Origin: Selenomonadales bacterium
GTDB taxonomy: Bacteria; Bacillota; Clostridia; Christensenellales; QALW01
NCBI GenBank assembly: GCA_003150515.1
Contig: QALW01000007.1
Coordinates: 11,393 to 75,392 of the forward strand
Reading direction: 5' to 3'
DNA: 64,000 bases
How positions within the stretch are numbered: position 1 is the stretch's first letter; each line of letters starts with the position of its first letter. This document shows, in pieces, positions 8,590 to 17,303 of the stretch. Under the pieces are notes generated by a model. The model worked only from the letters and a program-made list of their open reading frames with translations. It ran no database searches and was not told the origin of the DNA. The position numbers were made by a program, and so were the translations under genes.

Positions 8590-9372
8590 ATGGCTGTCAA
8601 GTTAGAAAAAATCAGAGTATTTATTGCCGATGACAACACTGAGACGAGAGAGAACCTGGCGAATGAGCTGGAAACGGAAGGAATTACGGTGGTAGGCACT
8701 GCGGCGGACGGAATCAGCGCCCTTAAGCAGATTGCCTCTCTTAAGCCGGACGTATTGCTTCTGGATATAGTAATGCCGGGCCTGGACGGGCTGGGAGTGC
8801 TTAAACGGCTGAACGAAGAGGATAGCCGGCCCGAGGTCATTATGCTGAGCGCGCTTACGCAGGAGGAATTTGTGCGCAGGGCTGTTGAACTGGGAGCTAA
8901 ATATTATATGGCCAAGCCGTGCGAACCGGCCGTTGTAAGAGGACGGATAATGGATATAATAGGCCTGGAGCGCCTTGAACAGAAGGAAATCTCGGGCTTA
9001 GACATGCAGATAAGCAAAATCTTCATGACCATCGGCATACCCGCTCATATTAAAGGATATTATTTTCTGCGCGAAGCCATAAAAATGGTAACGGATAAGC
9101 CGGACACCATTAACCGCATAACAAAGGAACTTTATCCCACTATAGCCCAGAAATACCGCACGAGCGCGAGCAAGGTGGAGAGAGCTATGCGCCATGCGAT
9201 AGAGGTGGCGTGGTCGCGCGGAAGGCTGGATAATTTGGATGAAATTGTGGGCTGCAAGGTCTATGATCCGCTTAATAAGCCCACTAACGGCGAATTTATA
9301 GCGCTTATAGCGGATAAGCTTAAGCTGGAAAAGGATGAAAGGCTTCGCCAGAGACTGAATCAGGCGGTTTGA
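8590..9372 (+). CDS. spo0A: Sporulation master regulator Spo0A
   Basis: A 260-residue response regulator. The receiver domain (about 8-122) has the acidic pair D14/D15, the phospho-acceptor D59 (LLLDIVMPG) and K109. The C-terminal Spo0A DNA-binding domain (about 145-255) carries the diagnostic motifs IGIPAHIKGYYFLREAI, YPTIAQKYRTSASKVERA and the recognition-helix region AMRHAIEVAWSRG. In Firmicutes phosphorylated Spo0A triggers sporulation and stationary-phase changes. The gene is monocistronic, with its own promoter and terminator and an AAGGAG site. In most Clostridia spoIVB lies just upstream; here it does not. Confidence 0.98.
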   Translation: MAVKLEKIRVFIADDNTETRENLANELETEGITVVGTAADGISALKQIASLKPDVLLLDIVMPGLDGLGVLKRLNEEDSRPEVIMLSALTQEEFVRRAVELGAKYYMAKPCEPAVVRGRIMDIIGLERLEQKEISGLDMQISKIFMTIGIPAHIKGYYFLREAIKMVTDKPDTINRITKELYPTIAQKYRTSASKVERAMRHAIEVAWSRGRLDNLDEIVGCKVYDPLNKPTNGEFIALIADKLKLEKDERLRQRLNQAV

Positions 9373-9412
9373 TTTAATAAGAGGGAAGCATTAATATATA
9401 AATATAAATTGG

Positions 9413-9460
9413 GGCGCTTTTGATTATATCTGTTCAGAGGTATAATCAAAGGCGCCTTTT
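9413..9460 (+). terminator. Terminator of spo0A
   Basis: A 16-bp inverted repeat with one mismatch (GGCGCTTTTGATTATA against TATAATCAAAGGCGCC) around a 12-nt loop, followed by TTTTTAT. Confidence 0.85.
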
Positions 9461-9503
9461 TATTGCGCAAAGGGTTAATACGGGGCAGGGCGCAATGCTT
9501 TTT

Positions 9504-9675
9504 AGGCTCTGCCGGGCGAAAAAACGCGGGAGCGCATAAGGCTTTTTAGGCTCTGCAACACGGCGGTACGCGGGAGCGCATAAGGCCTTTTAGGCTCTGC
9601 AACGCGGCGAAACGCGGGAATGCCTGAGCTTTTGGGCTCTTTCGGGCGGCGGGGCGCGGAAATGCCTGGGGGGCT
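9504..9675. repeat. 44-bp tandem repeat, about four copies
   Basis: Copies start at 9504, 9548, 9592 and 9634 (spacing 44, 44 and 42 bp). Each begins AGGCTCTGC (GGGCTCTTT in the last), contains GCGGGAGCGCATAAGG or a variant, and ends in a T-rich CTTTTT. The first two are closest; the later ones decay. They fill the gap between the spo0A terminator and the paaK promoter. No long ORF or hairpin accounts for them. Confidence 0.8.
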
Positions 9676-9767
9676 GGGGGCGGCGAACAAGCTTGGATAA
9701 AAGGGAGCGCTCTTCGCTCTGCGTCTGAATGGGGGATTCCTCCCGGCCTTAAAATATAAATTTCCGC

Positions 9768-9796
9768 TTTATTTTTTTATTCTTATTTGCTATAAT
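9768..9796 (+). promoter_or_regulatory. Promoter of the paaK-ior operon
   Basis: A perfect -10 TATAAT preceded by TGC (extended -10), with a weak TTTATT -35 at 17 bp. It lies about 75 bp upstream of the paaK start. Confidence 0.5.
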
Positions 9797-9870
9797 AAAA
9801 AGGACGTGTTCTAAACGCCAAATAAAAGCACGGTAGTATGGTTGGTGCTTCCGGGGAAACGGAGAAAGAA

Positions 9871-11169
9871 ATGAATATTTATAATCCGCAGATTGAATGC
9901 ATGGACAGGGAGAGCATGCGCGCTCTTCAGCTTGAACGGCTTAAAAAGACCGTCAGGTATACATACGATAATGTGGAGCATTACAGGAATAAGCTTTCCA
10001 GCGCGGGCGTAAAGCCGGAGGATATCCGTTCGCTTGAGGATATCCGTTATATTCCTTTTTCAACAAAGGCGGATATGAGGGATAATTATCCCTTCGGCCT
10101 GCTGGCCAGGCCGCTTAAGGATATGGTGCGCGTGCATGCCTCCAGCGGCACGACGGGCAAGCCTACGGTGGTGGCCTACACCAAAAAGGATTTGGAGATG
10201 TGGGCCGAATGTATAGCCAGGCTGGCGGCCGCGGCTGGGGCGACGGATGAGGATATAGCTCAGATAACTTTTGGCTATACCCTTTTTACGGGCGCTTTCG
10301 GCCTGCATTACGGCCTGGAAAAGCTGGGCGCGACGGTAATCCCTATTTCCAGCGGCAATACTGAACGCCAGATTATGATTATGAAGGATTTCGGCAGCAC
10401 GCTGCTTGTGGGCACGCCCTCATACGCGCTTTATCTTGCCGAAACGGCCGAACGTTTGGGCGTGGGCCGGGACGAGCTTAAGCTGAGGCTGGGCATGTTC
10501 GGAGGAGAGGGCATAACTGAAGCCATGCGCGCCGAGATTGAAAGCCGCCTGGGCATTTCGGCCACCCAGAATTACGGCCTTTCGGAAGTATTAGGGCCGG
10601 GAGTTTCGGGCGAATGCGAATATAAATGCGGCCAGCATATAAATGAGGACTGCTTCTATCCCGAGATAATCAATCCTCAGACGGGCGAGAGCCTTCCCAT
10701 AGGCGAGACGGGCGAACTGGTGCTTACAACCATCAATAAAGAAGGCTTGCCCATGCTGCGCTACCGCACAAAGGACATTACATATTTAATAGAAGAAAAA
10801 TGCGCCTGCGGGCGCACCACTCTGCGCCATGCCAGCATACAGGGGCGCAGCGACGATATGCTTATTATCCGGGGAGTAAACGTATTTCCCTCCCAGATAG
10901 AGGAGGTACTGCTTTCCTTTAAGGAAATCGGGCCCCATTATGAAATAATTGTGCGCAGGGACAACTATCTGGACACCATAGAAATATTGGTGGAGCCATT
11001 GGACGAAACTATGCTTGAATCCTTTGCCAGGCTGGAGGCGCTGCAAAACAGCATACGCGCCAAGCTGCGCGTAATTCTTCAGCTGGACGCCAGGGTGAGG
11101 CTGGTGGAGCCGCATACCCTTCAGCGTTTTGAAGGCAAGGGCAAGCATGTCACCGATATGCGCAAATGA
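9871..11169 (+). CDS. paaK: Phenylacetate-CoA ligase family, copy 1
   Basis: An AMP-forming aryl-CoA ligase of 432 residues that joins an aryl acid to CoA with ATP, giving AMP and PPi; it may run in reverse in fermenters. The nucleotide loop SSGTTGKPTVV lies near residue 91. YGLSEVLGPG and the hinge YRTKDITYLIEE follow, then CACGR and [21 protein letters not shown], diagnostic of PaaK. The start at 9871 is chosen over 9838 because GGAG lies 6 nt before it. It opens the paaK-iorA-iorB-paaK-ACT operon, where IorAB would produce or consume the aryl-acetyl-CoA. Substrate preference cannot be read from the sequence. Confidence 0.93.
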   Translation: MNIYNPQIECMDRESMRALQLERLKKTVRYTYDNVEHYRNKLSSAGVKPEDIRSLEDIRYIPFSTKADMRDNYPFGLLARPLKDMVRVHASSGTTGKPTVVAYTKKDLEMWAECIARLAAAAGATDEDIAQITFGYTLFTGAFGLHYGLEKLGATVIPISSGNTERQIMIMKDFGSTLLVGTPSYALYLAETAERLGVGRDELKLRLGMFGGEGITEAMRAEIESRLGISATQNYGLSEVLGPGVSGECEYKCGQHINEDCFYPEIINPQTGESLPIGETGELVLTTINKEGLPMLRYRTKDITYLIEEKCACGRTTLRHASIQGRSDDMLIIRGVNVFPSQIEEVLLSFKEIGPHYEIIVRRDNYLDTIEILVEPLDETMLESFARLEALQNSIRAKLRVILQLDARVRLVEPHTLQRFEGKGKHVTDMRK

Positions 11170-11211
11170 GAAAAATCAGGCCGTAGCGGTACGGCGGAAA
11201 GGCTATGCAAT

Positions 11212-12933
11212 ATGAAAAAGCTTATGATTGGAAACGAGGCGGTCGCGGCGGGCGCGCTGGATGCGGGCGTAAGGCTTATATCCTCCTATCCGGGCACGCC
11301 CAGCACGGAAATAACTGAATTTGCGGCCAAAAGCAGGGAGCTGCATGTTGAATGGGCGCCCAATGAAAAGGTGGCGGCCGAAACGGCGATAGGCGCGGCC
11401 ATAGGAGGCGCGCGGGCGCTTTGCGCTATGAAGCACGTCGGGCTGAACGTCGCGGCCGATCCTCTCTATACGGCGGCCTATACGGGCGTGCGCGGGGGCA
11501 TGGTGGCGGTTGTGGCCGACGATCCCGGCATGCACAGCTCCCAGAACGAGCAGGACAGCCGCTGCCATGCAATAGGCGCGCATCTTCCCATGCTGGAGCC
11601 GTCCAATTCGCAGGAATGCTATGATTACACCCGCCTGGCGTTTGAAATAAGCGAGCGCTTTGACGTTCCCGTTTTATTGCGGCTGACCACCCGCATAGCT
11701 CATAGCCAAAGCCTGGTGGAAACCCGTCCGGCGGTTCGGCCGGAAATAATTAAATATGAAAAGCAGACGGATAAATATGTGATGATGCCCATGCAGGCCC
11801 GCGGCCGGCATTTGGAAGTGGAAAAGCGGGATAATGCGCTGTCTCTGCGTATAAACAGGCAGGGGCTGGATAGACAGGAGCTTTCCGGAGAGCTGGGAGT
11901 AATCTGTTCGGGCGCAGTTTACGAATATGTTAAAGAAGCGCTGCCCGAGGCCAGCGTGCTTAAAATAGGCATGGTTAATCCTCTCAGCGCAGAGGAACTC
12001 AAGGATTTTGCAGGCAGGGTTAAAAGGCTGATTGTGGCTGAGGAATTAGAGCCGGTTATAGAAAATAAGGTCAGGGCGCTGGGCATAGAATGCCAGGGCA
12101 AGGAATTATTTACTCTTCAGGGCGAATATTCGGCCAATCTTATAAGAGAGCGGGTTTTGGGGCAAAAGGCGGAATTTGAGCCGGCCGCGGCGCTGCCTCC
12201 CCGGCCGCCCGTGCTATGTCCGGGCTGTCCCCATCGTTCGGTGTTTTATGTGCTTAAGCAGATGAAGCTTACTGTCTGCGGAGATATAGGCTGCTATACG
12301 CTTGGAGCCAACGCGCCCTTAAACGCTATAGATACCTGCGTATGCATGGGCGCTTCAATAGGCGTGGCTCACGGTATGGAACGTTCGGGCGCTGTGGATT
12401 CTTCCCGCACGGTAGCTGTAATAGGAGATTCAACGTTTATTCATTCGGGCATAACCGGGCTTATAAACGTCGTATATAATGGAGGCGCTTCCACTGTTAT
12501 AATCCTGGATAATTCCATAACGGGCATGACGGGGCATCAGCAGAATCCGGCCACGGGCAAGGATATACGCGGAGACGCCGCGCCCAAGCTGGATTTATAT
12601 AAATTATGCGAGGCTGTGGGCGTCAGAGATATAAAAGTTATAGACGCGCGGGATATGGCCGCAATGAAGGCGGGTATAAATGATTCCTTAAACAGGCCGG
12701 AGCCCTCGGTTATAATTGCCCAATGGCCCTGCGCTCTGCTTTCCAAGGAGAAAAAGCAGCCTTATACTGTAAGCGAAAAATGCATAGGCTGCAAAAAATG
12801 CATGAGCATAGGCTGTCCGGCCGTACAGTTTAAGGACGGGCACGCCCGGATAGATTATTCTCTGTGCGTAGGCTGCGGCCAGTGCGCGCTGGTCTGCCCA
12901 GTTAATGCGATTGTGCCGGGAGGTAAGGAATAA
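11212..12933 (+). CDS. iorA: Indolepyruvate:ferredoxin oxidoreductase alpha subunit
   Basis: The 573-residue large subunit oxidatively decarboxylates arylpyruvates to aryl-acetyl-CoA with ferredoxin as acceptor. The order is the pyrimidine-binding domain (GNEAVAAGALDAGV, SSYPGTPSTE), a middle domain, the TPP-binding domain (CPGCPHRSVFY, GDIGCYTLG, GDSTFIHSGITG) and C-terminal dicluster ferredoxin motifs CIGCKKCMSIGC and CVGCGQCALVC. The first cluster motif has an extra residue before its fourth cysteine, as is usual in IorA. The stop overlaps the iorB start by one base, consistent with an alpha/beta complex made stoichiometrically. Confidence 0.96.
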   Translation: MKKLMIGNEAVAAGALDAGVRLISSYPGTPSTEITEFAAKSRELHVEWAPNEKVAAETAIGAAIGGARALCAMKHVGLNVAADPLYTAAYTGVRGGMVAVVADDPGMHSSQNEQDSRCHAIGAHLPMLEPSNSQECYDYTRLAFEISERFDVPVLLRLTTRIAHSQSLVETRPAVRPEIIKYEKQTDKYVMMPMQARGRHLEVEKRDNALSLRINRQGLDRQELSGELGVICSGAVYEYVKEALPEASVLKIGMVNPLSAEELKDFAGRVKRLIVAEELEPVIENKVRALGIECQGKELFTLQGEYSANLIRERVLGQKAEFEPAAALPPRPPVLCPGCPHRSVFYVLKQMKLTVCGDIGCYTLGANAPLNAIDTCVCMGASIGVAHGMERSGAVDSSRTVAVIGDSTFIHSGITGLINVVYNGGASTVIILDNSITGMTGHQQNPATGKDIRGDAAPKLDLYKLCEAVGVRDIKVIDARDMAAMKAGINDSLNRPEPSVIIAQWPCALLSKEKKQPYTVSEKCIGCKKCMSIGCPAVQFKDGHARIDYSLCVGCGQCALVCPVNAIVPGGKE

Positions 12934-13511
12934 TGGATATTGTAATAATAGGCGTAGGCGGTCAGGGCACTCTGCTGGCCAGCCGGGTGCTGGGAGCCAT
13001 GGCTATTTCGGACGGCCTGGACGTAAAGGTAAGCGAAGTGCACGGCATGTCCCAGCGCGGAGGCAGCGTGGTAACTTATGTGCGTTCGGGCAAAAAGGTG
13101 GAATCGCCCATAATTGAAAACGGCCAGGCGGATATAGTGCTGGCGTTTGAACAGCTTGAGGCTTTCCGGGCTCTGCCCTATCTTAAAAAGGGCGGGAGGG
13201 TGCTCAGCAGCACGCAGCGCATTATGCCCATGCCTGTAATTACGGGCGCGGCCGAGTATCCCAGTGACATTTTAAACGCCATAAAAGAAAAAAATATCAG
13301 CATAACGGCTGTGGACGCGCTTGAAAAGGCGGAGGAGGCCGGCAGCTCAAAATGCGCCAATACTGTAATGCTGGGCGCTTTATGCCGCATTTTGGGAGAA
13401 GATGAGAATAAGATGCTGGAAATAGTGGGCAGCCTTGTGCCTCCTAAAACTGCTCAAATGAATAGAAAGGCCTTTATGCTGGGCTATGAAGCGGGAGGAA
13501 ACGCAAAATGA
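12933..13511 (+). CDS. iorB: Indolepyruvate:ferredoxin oxidoreductase beta subunit
   Basis: The 192-residue gamma-type subunit of 2-oxoacid:ferredoxin oxidoreductases. It has the N-terminal [15 protein letters not shown] motif, the conserved [12 protein letters not shown] segment that completes the active site, and [13 protein letters not shown]. It is coupled to iorA (TAATG) and to the second paaK (ATGA). A ribosome site GGGAGG lies inside the end of iorA. Confidence 0.96.
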   Translation: MDIVIIGVGGQGTLLASRVLGAMAISDGLDVKVSEVHGMSQRGGSVVTYVRSGKKVESPIIENGQADIVLAFEQLEAFRALPYLKKGGRVLSSTQRIMPMPVITGAAEYPSDILNAIKEKNISITAVDALEKAEEAGSSKCANTVMLGALCRILGEDENKMLEIVGSLVPPKTAQMNRKAFMLGYEAGGNAK

Positions 13512-14806
13512 TTTGGAATAAGAGCATGGAATGTATAAATAAAGAGGAGCTGCGCGCGCTTCAGGGAGAGCGGCTGCATAAGACGGTGAGCCGGGTGTAT
13601 TCAAACGTGCCCTTTTACAGGGAAAAAATGCAGCAGGCCGGCGTATCCCCTTCCGATATAAGGTCGGCGGACGATTTATCATTGCTGCCCTTTACAAATA
13701 AATCAGATATACGGGATAATTATCCTTACGGCCTGATGGCCGCGCCTATGGAGGATATAGTCCGCATTCAGGGTTCCAGCGGCACGACGGGCAAGCTGAC
13801 TATTGTGGGATATACACGTTCGGATATAGACGTTTGGGCGGAGGTGGCCGCGCGCAGCCTGAGCTGCGCCGGAGTGGACAGAAGCTCTATAGTGCAGGTA
13901 TCCTATGGCTACGGCCTTTTTACGGGCGGCCTGGGCGCGCATTACGGAGCCGAGCGCATAGGAGCTACGGTCGTGCCCATGTCGGGCGGAAACACCGAGC
14001 GCCAGGTGACGGTTCTTAGAGATTTAAAGGCCACTGCCCTGGCATGCACGCCCTCCTATGCGCTGCATATTGCTGATACTATGGATAAAATGGGCGTGAA
14101 GAAGGAAGAATTAAGCCTTAAGGCGGGAATTTTCGGGGCGGAGCCCTGGACGGCCGCTATGCGCGGGGAGATTGAACAGCGCCTGGGCATAACCTGCTAT
14201 GATATCTACGGCCTGGCCGAGATTATAGGGCCGGGCGTCGCCATAGAATGCGGCGAGCATAACGGCCTGCATATATTCGAAGATCATTTTATCGCTGAAA
14301 TAATTGACCCTGAAACTTTGCAGCCCGTGCCTGACGGCCAGCCGGGCGAATTAGTCTTTACCACCATTACAAAGGAAGGAATGCCTCTTATTCGTTACCG
14401 CACCCGCGATTTGACTCGTATTATTCCTGAAAGCTGCCCCTGCGGGCGCACTCACAGGCGTATGGAAAAAATTCTGGGGCGCAGCGACGATATGATAGTT
14501 ATAAGAGGAGTAAATGTATTCCCCACTCAAATTGAAACCATCCTTATAGAAATGGGGGATTTGGAGCCTCATTATCTTCTGGTGGTGGACAGGGACAACA
14601 ATATGGATAATCTTGAGGTATGGGTGGAGATGAGCCAGCAGCTTTTCTCAGACGAAGTCAAGGTTATAGAGCAGGCTGAGCGCCGGCTCAAGGATCGCAT
14701 CCATACAATTCTGGGAATAAGCGCGCGGGTTAAATTGGTGGAGCCTGGGACAATCCCCCGCAGCGAGGGCAAGGCAAAAAGGATACAGGATAATCGCAAG
14801 AAGTAG
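13508..14806 (+). CDS. paaK: Phenylacetate-CoA ligase family, copy 2
   Basis: A second 432-residue PaaK homologue, similar in length and motifs to copy 1 ([53 protein letters not shown]). The two differ along their whole length, so this is an old duplication and may serve a different aryl acid. For example, [11 protein letters not shown] here replaces FGGEGITEAMR in copy 1. It overlaps iorB by 4 nt. Confidence 0.93.
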   Translation: MIWNKSMECINKEELRALQGERLHKTVSRVYSNVPFYREKMQQAGVSPSDIRSADDLSLLPFTNKSDIRDNYPYGLMAAPMEDIVRIQGSSGTTGKLTIVGYTRSDIDVWAEVAARSLSCAGVDRSSIVQVSYGYGLFTGGLGAHYGAERIGATVVPMSGGNTERQVTVLRDLKATALACTPSYALHIADTMDKMGVKKEELSLKAGIFGAEPWTAAMRGEIEQRLGITCYDIYGLAEIIGPGVAIECGEHNGLHIFEDHFIAEIIDPETLQPVPDGQPGELVFTTITKEGMPLIRYRTRDLTRIIPESCPCGRTHRRMEKILGRSDDMIVIRGVNVFPTQIETILIEMGDLEPHYLLVVDRDNNMDNLEVWVEMSQQLFSDEVKVIEQAERRLKDRIHTILGISARVKLVEPGTIPRSEGKAKRIQDNRKK

Positions 14807-14849
14807 AGAATCTTAAAATAAAGCATATAATATATGAGGAGGCCGCGGT

Positions 14850-15281
14850 ATGTTTATCAAGCAGATTTCTGTCTTTATGGAGAATAAAAAGGGCAGGCTG
14901 GAGAGCCTGACTAAGGCCCTGGCGGGCAATAATATTGATCTGGTAGCCCTTTCCATTGCCGATACGGCCGATTACGGCATTATGCGCGCAATTGTGAATA
15001 ATACTCAGAAGGCTTTGGAAGTGCTTAAGCAGTCGGGCTTTATGGCCAGCGTGACCGAAGTGCTGGCCGTGGAAGTGCCCGACGAGCCGGGTGGTCTGGC
15101 CGGAGTGCTGGAGCTTTTTAATAAAGAGGATATTTCAGTGGAATATCTTTATTCCTTTGTGCGCGTCAAGAGCGAGAAGGCTTTGATTCTTTTCAAGGTG
15201 AGTGACAGCGCCCGGGCTATAGAAGTGCTTACGCACGCCGGAGTGGGCCTGCTTAATCAGGAACAGGTGAATAATCTTTAA
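14850..15281 (+). CDS. Tandem ACT-domain protein
   Basis: 143 residues made of two ACT folds (about 3-65 and 70-138). The first starts IKQISVFMENKKGRLESL and the second VPDEPGGLAGVLELF, both with the ligand-loop glycine. ACT domains bind amino acids. Small proteins of this kind habitually follow paaK-iorAB clusters and probably sense aromatic or branched amino acids, though no catalytic partner domain is present. GAGGAGG precedes the ATG. It lies 43 nt after paaK copy 2 and is probably in the same transcript. Confidence 0.88.
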   Translation: MFIKQISVFMENKKGRLESLTKALAGNNIDLVALSIADTADYGIMRAIVNNTQKALEVLKQSGFMASVTEVLAVEVPDEPGGLAGVLELFNKEDISVEYLYSFVRVKSEKALILFKVSDSARAIEVLTHAGVGLLNQEQVNNL

Positions 15282-15356
15282 CAGCCCTTTTAAATGCGGC
15301 GGCCGCGGCGGCTTCTATTTGCATATTTTTTTCTGCGGCCGGGAAGAAGGAAATAT

Positions 15357-16499
15357 ATGAGACCTACTGTGGCATATGTAGACCTGGATAAATTGGTACA
15401 TAATTATAACGCAATTAAGAGCCATGTGGGGAAGGCCATGCTCATGGCTATGGTCAAAGCCGATGCCTATGGGCATGGGCTTTTGCCTGTTTCGCTTGCG
15501 CTTGCCCGCGCGGGCGCGGATTATTTTGGAGTGGCGGCCGTAGAAGAAGGCGTCTCTCTGCGCAAAGCCGGCATAAATCAGCCCATTCTCTGCGTGGGTG
15601 CGGCATTTAAGAGCAGCCTGGAAGAGGCCGTTGAAAATGATATAATTCTTACTCTCTATGAGGAAGGGCAGCTTGGACAAATGCAGGAGGCGGCCCTGAA
15701 GGCGGGGAAGAAGGCCCGCGTGCATATAAAGCTGGAAACGGGCATGAATAGATTGGGCGCGCATACCGGCGGGGAATTGGCCCGGCTGGCCCGCGCATTG
15801 AAGAAATGCAGCATGCTGCGTGCGGAGGGCGTCTTTACTCATTTTGCAGCCAGCGACAGCGCCAATAAGGATTTTACATATGAACAGGCAAGCATATTTG
15901 AGCAGGGAAGAGAAATTTTGGCTAACGAGGGCCTGGAAGGGCTTATAGCTCATGCTGCGTGCAGCGGAGGCACGCTGGATTGCCCCGATTTATATTACGA
16001 CATGGTCAGGCCGGGAATAGCTTTATACGGCTATCATCCGTCCGACGAGGTTATCAATCGCCTGCCGTTAGAGCCCATAATGCGCCTGGAAAGCAGGCTG
16101 AGCCAGGTAAAGGAAATTAAGGCGGGGGAGAGCATAGGCTATGGCCGCAGTTTTACGGCTCCCAGAGATATGCGCATAGGGGTTGTGCCCATAGGATATG
16201 GAGACGGTTACCGCAGGGCGCTGAGCAATAAGGGCTGCGCGCTGATTAACGGCCGCCGGGCAAATATAACGGGGCGCGTATGCATGGATCAGATGATGGT
16301 GGATATAACGGATATTCCGGCTGAAACCGGGGAATTGGTGGTGCTTTTGGGGAAGAGCGGGGATGAAAAATTCGACGCGGAGGATATGGCGCAAATCTGC
16401 GGCACCATAAGCTATGAAATTACCCTGGGCTTCACGGCCCGGGTGCCCAAAATATATTACGGCGAGGCGTATGACGGGATTGAACAGAGAGGATTATAA
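15357..16499 (+). CDS. alr: Alanine racemase
   Basis: A PLP enzyme of 380 residues that makes D-alanine for peptidoglycan. The PLP lysine is in MVKADAYGHG (about residue 39), and the catalytic tyrosine of the other half-site in SIGYGRSF (about 264). PIGYGDGYRR and GRVCMDQMMVDIT are family signatures. The start at 15357 is chosen for the GAAGAAGGAA site; the longer frame from 15294 has none. It follows the ACT gene by 75 bp without a visible terminator and overlaps the cyclo-ligase gene. Confidence 0.96.
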   Translation: MRPTVAYVDLDKLVHNYNAIKSHVGKAMLMAMVKADAYGHGLLPVSLALARAGADYFGVAAVEEGVSLRKAGINQPILCVGAAFKSSLEEAVENDIILTLYEEGQLGQMQEAALKAGKKARVHIKLETGMNRLGAHTGGELARLARALKKCSMLRAEGVFTHFAASDSANKDFTYEQASIFEQGREILANEGLEGLIAHAACSGGTLDCPDLYYDMVRPGIALYGYHPSDEVINRLPLEPIMRLESRLSQVKEIKAGESIGYGRSFTAPRDMRIGVVPIGYGDGYRRALSNKGCALINGRRANITGRVCMDQMMVDITDIPAETGELVVLLGKSGDEKFDAEDMAQICGTISYEITLGFTARVPKIYYGEAYDGIEQRGL

Positions 16500-17022
16500 A
16501 AAAGCCAGGGACTCTCTTTCTGTTGAGGAGCGCCGGGCCTTTTCAAAAATTGTTTGTCATGCTATAATAGATACGCGGGAATATAAAAACGCCCGCAGGC
16601 TTATGGCCTATTGGGCCATAGGCTCGGAATTATCTCTTGAATGCCTCATCAGTCACGCTTTAGACAGCGGCCGGGAATTATATCTGCCCGTATGCGCGCG
16701 GGACGGAAGCATGGAGGGCGCGCGCTTAACGGGGGAGGACAAGCTTGCGCGGGGAGCGTGCGGAGTGCCTGAGCCTGCCGGGGAAATAGCGGCTCCTGAA
16801 GAGCTGGATTTAATTATAGCGCCCATGCTGGCCTTTAATTCCAAATGCTTTAGGATAGGATGGGGCAGGGGTTATTACGACCGTTATTTAATACGCACCC
16901 AAGCGAAGCGTTTAGGCGCAGCCTTTAGCTGCCAGCTAGACGAAGGGCTGATGGTTAAGCCTCACGACGTTCGGTTGGATAAAATTATAACAGAAACCCG
17001 CGTTTGGATTCCCGGGGACTAA
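16471..17022 (+). CDS. 5-formyltetrahydrofolate cyclo-ligase
   Basis: A 183-residue enzyme that converts 5-formyl-THF to 5,10-methenyl-THF with ATP. The signature GWGRGYYDRYL is near residue 131, and APMLAFNSKCFRIG precedes it. An N-terminal KKARDSLSVEERRAF helix is typical. The start at 16471 has GGCGAGG upstream and overlaps alr by 29 nt, so the two are probably coupled. Confidence 0.92.
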   Translation: MTGLNREDYKKARDSLSVEERRAFSKIVCHAIIDTREYKNARRLMAYWAIGSELSLECLISHALDSGRELYLPVCARDGSMEGARLTGEDKLARGACGVPEPAGEIAAPEELDLIIAPMLAFNSKCFRIGWGRGYYDRYLIRTQAKRLGAAFSCQLDEGLMVKPHDVRLDKIITETRVWIPGD

Positions 17023-17171
17023 ATATTTAGATTCGCGGGGGCTGAATATAAGCATGAAAGCCTTGCGTTTTCCCGGGCGGAGAGAGGAAGCAAAGCTTTG
17101 AGAGCCCAGGGATAAAATTAAGAATATAAAGCCGGCGTTCAAGAGTGAAGCTGCTGATATGAAGATTCAAA

Positions 17172-17303
17172 CGCTCCTGGGCGGAGAAAGATATTGAAAT
17201 TTTAAGCGCCCGAGGATGCAGGAAGAGAACAAAAATTAAACGCTCCGGGGCGGAGGAAGAACACGAATTTTAAGCGCCCAAGGGCGGAGGAAAGGTATAA
17301 AAG
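17172..17303. repeat. Degenerate 34-35-bp tandem repeat
   Basis: Units start at 17172, 17206, 17241 and 17275 (34, 35 and 34 bp apart). Each begins CGCTCC or CGCCC(A/G), has a G-rich GGGCGGAGGAA-like centre (GGATGCAGGAA in unit 2) and an A/T-rich AATTTTAAG end. The final GGCGGAGGAAAGG doubles as the ribosome site of the next gene. A more diverged relative may lie near 17060. Confidence 0.6.

Noticed and set aside
9504..9675. CRISPR-like array
   Set aside because: Units are contiguous without unique spacers, and no cas genes are nearby.
12905..13117. 70-codon plus-strand frame overlapping iorA/iorB
   Set aside because: It is an alternative frame of iorB with no ribosome site; iorB is certain.
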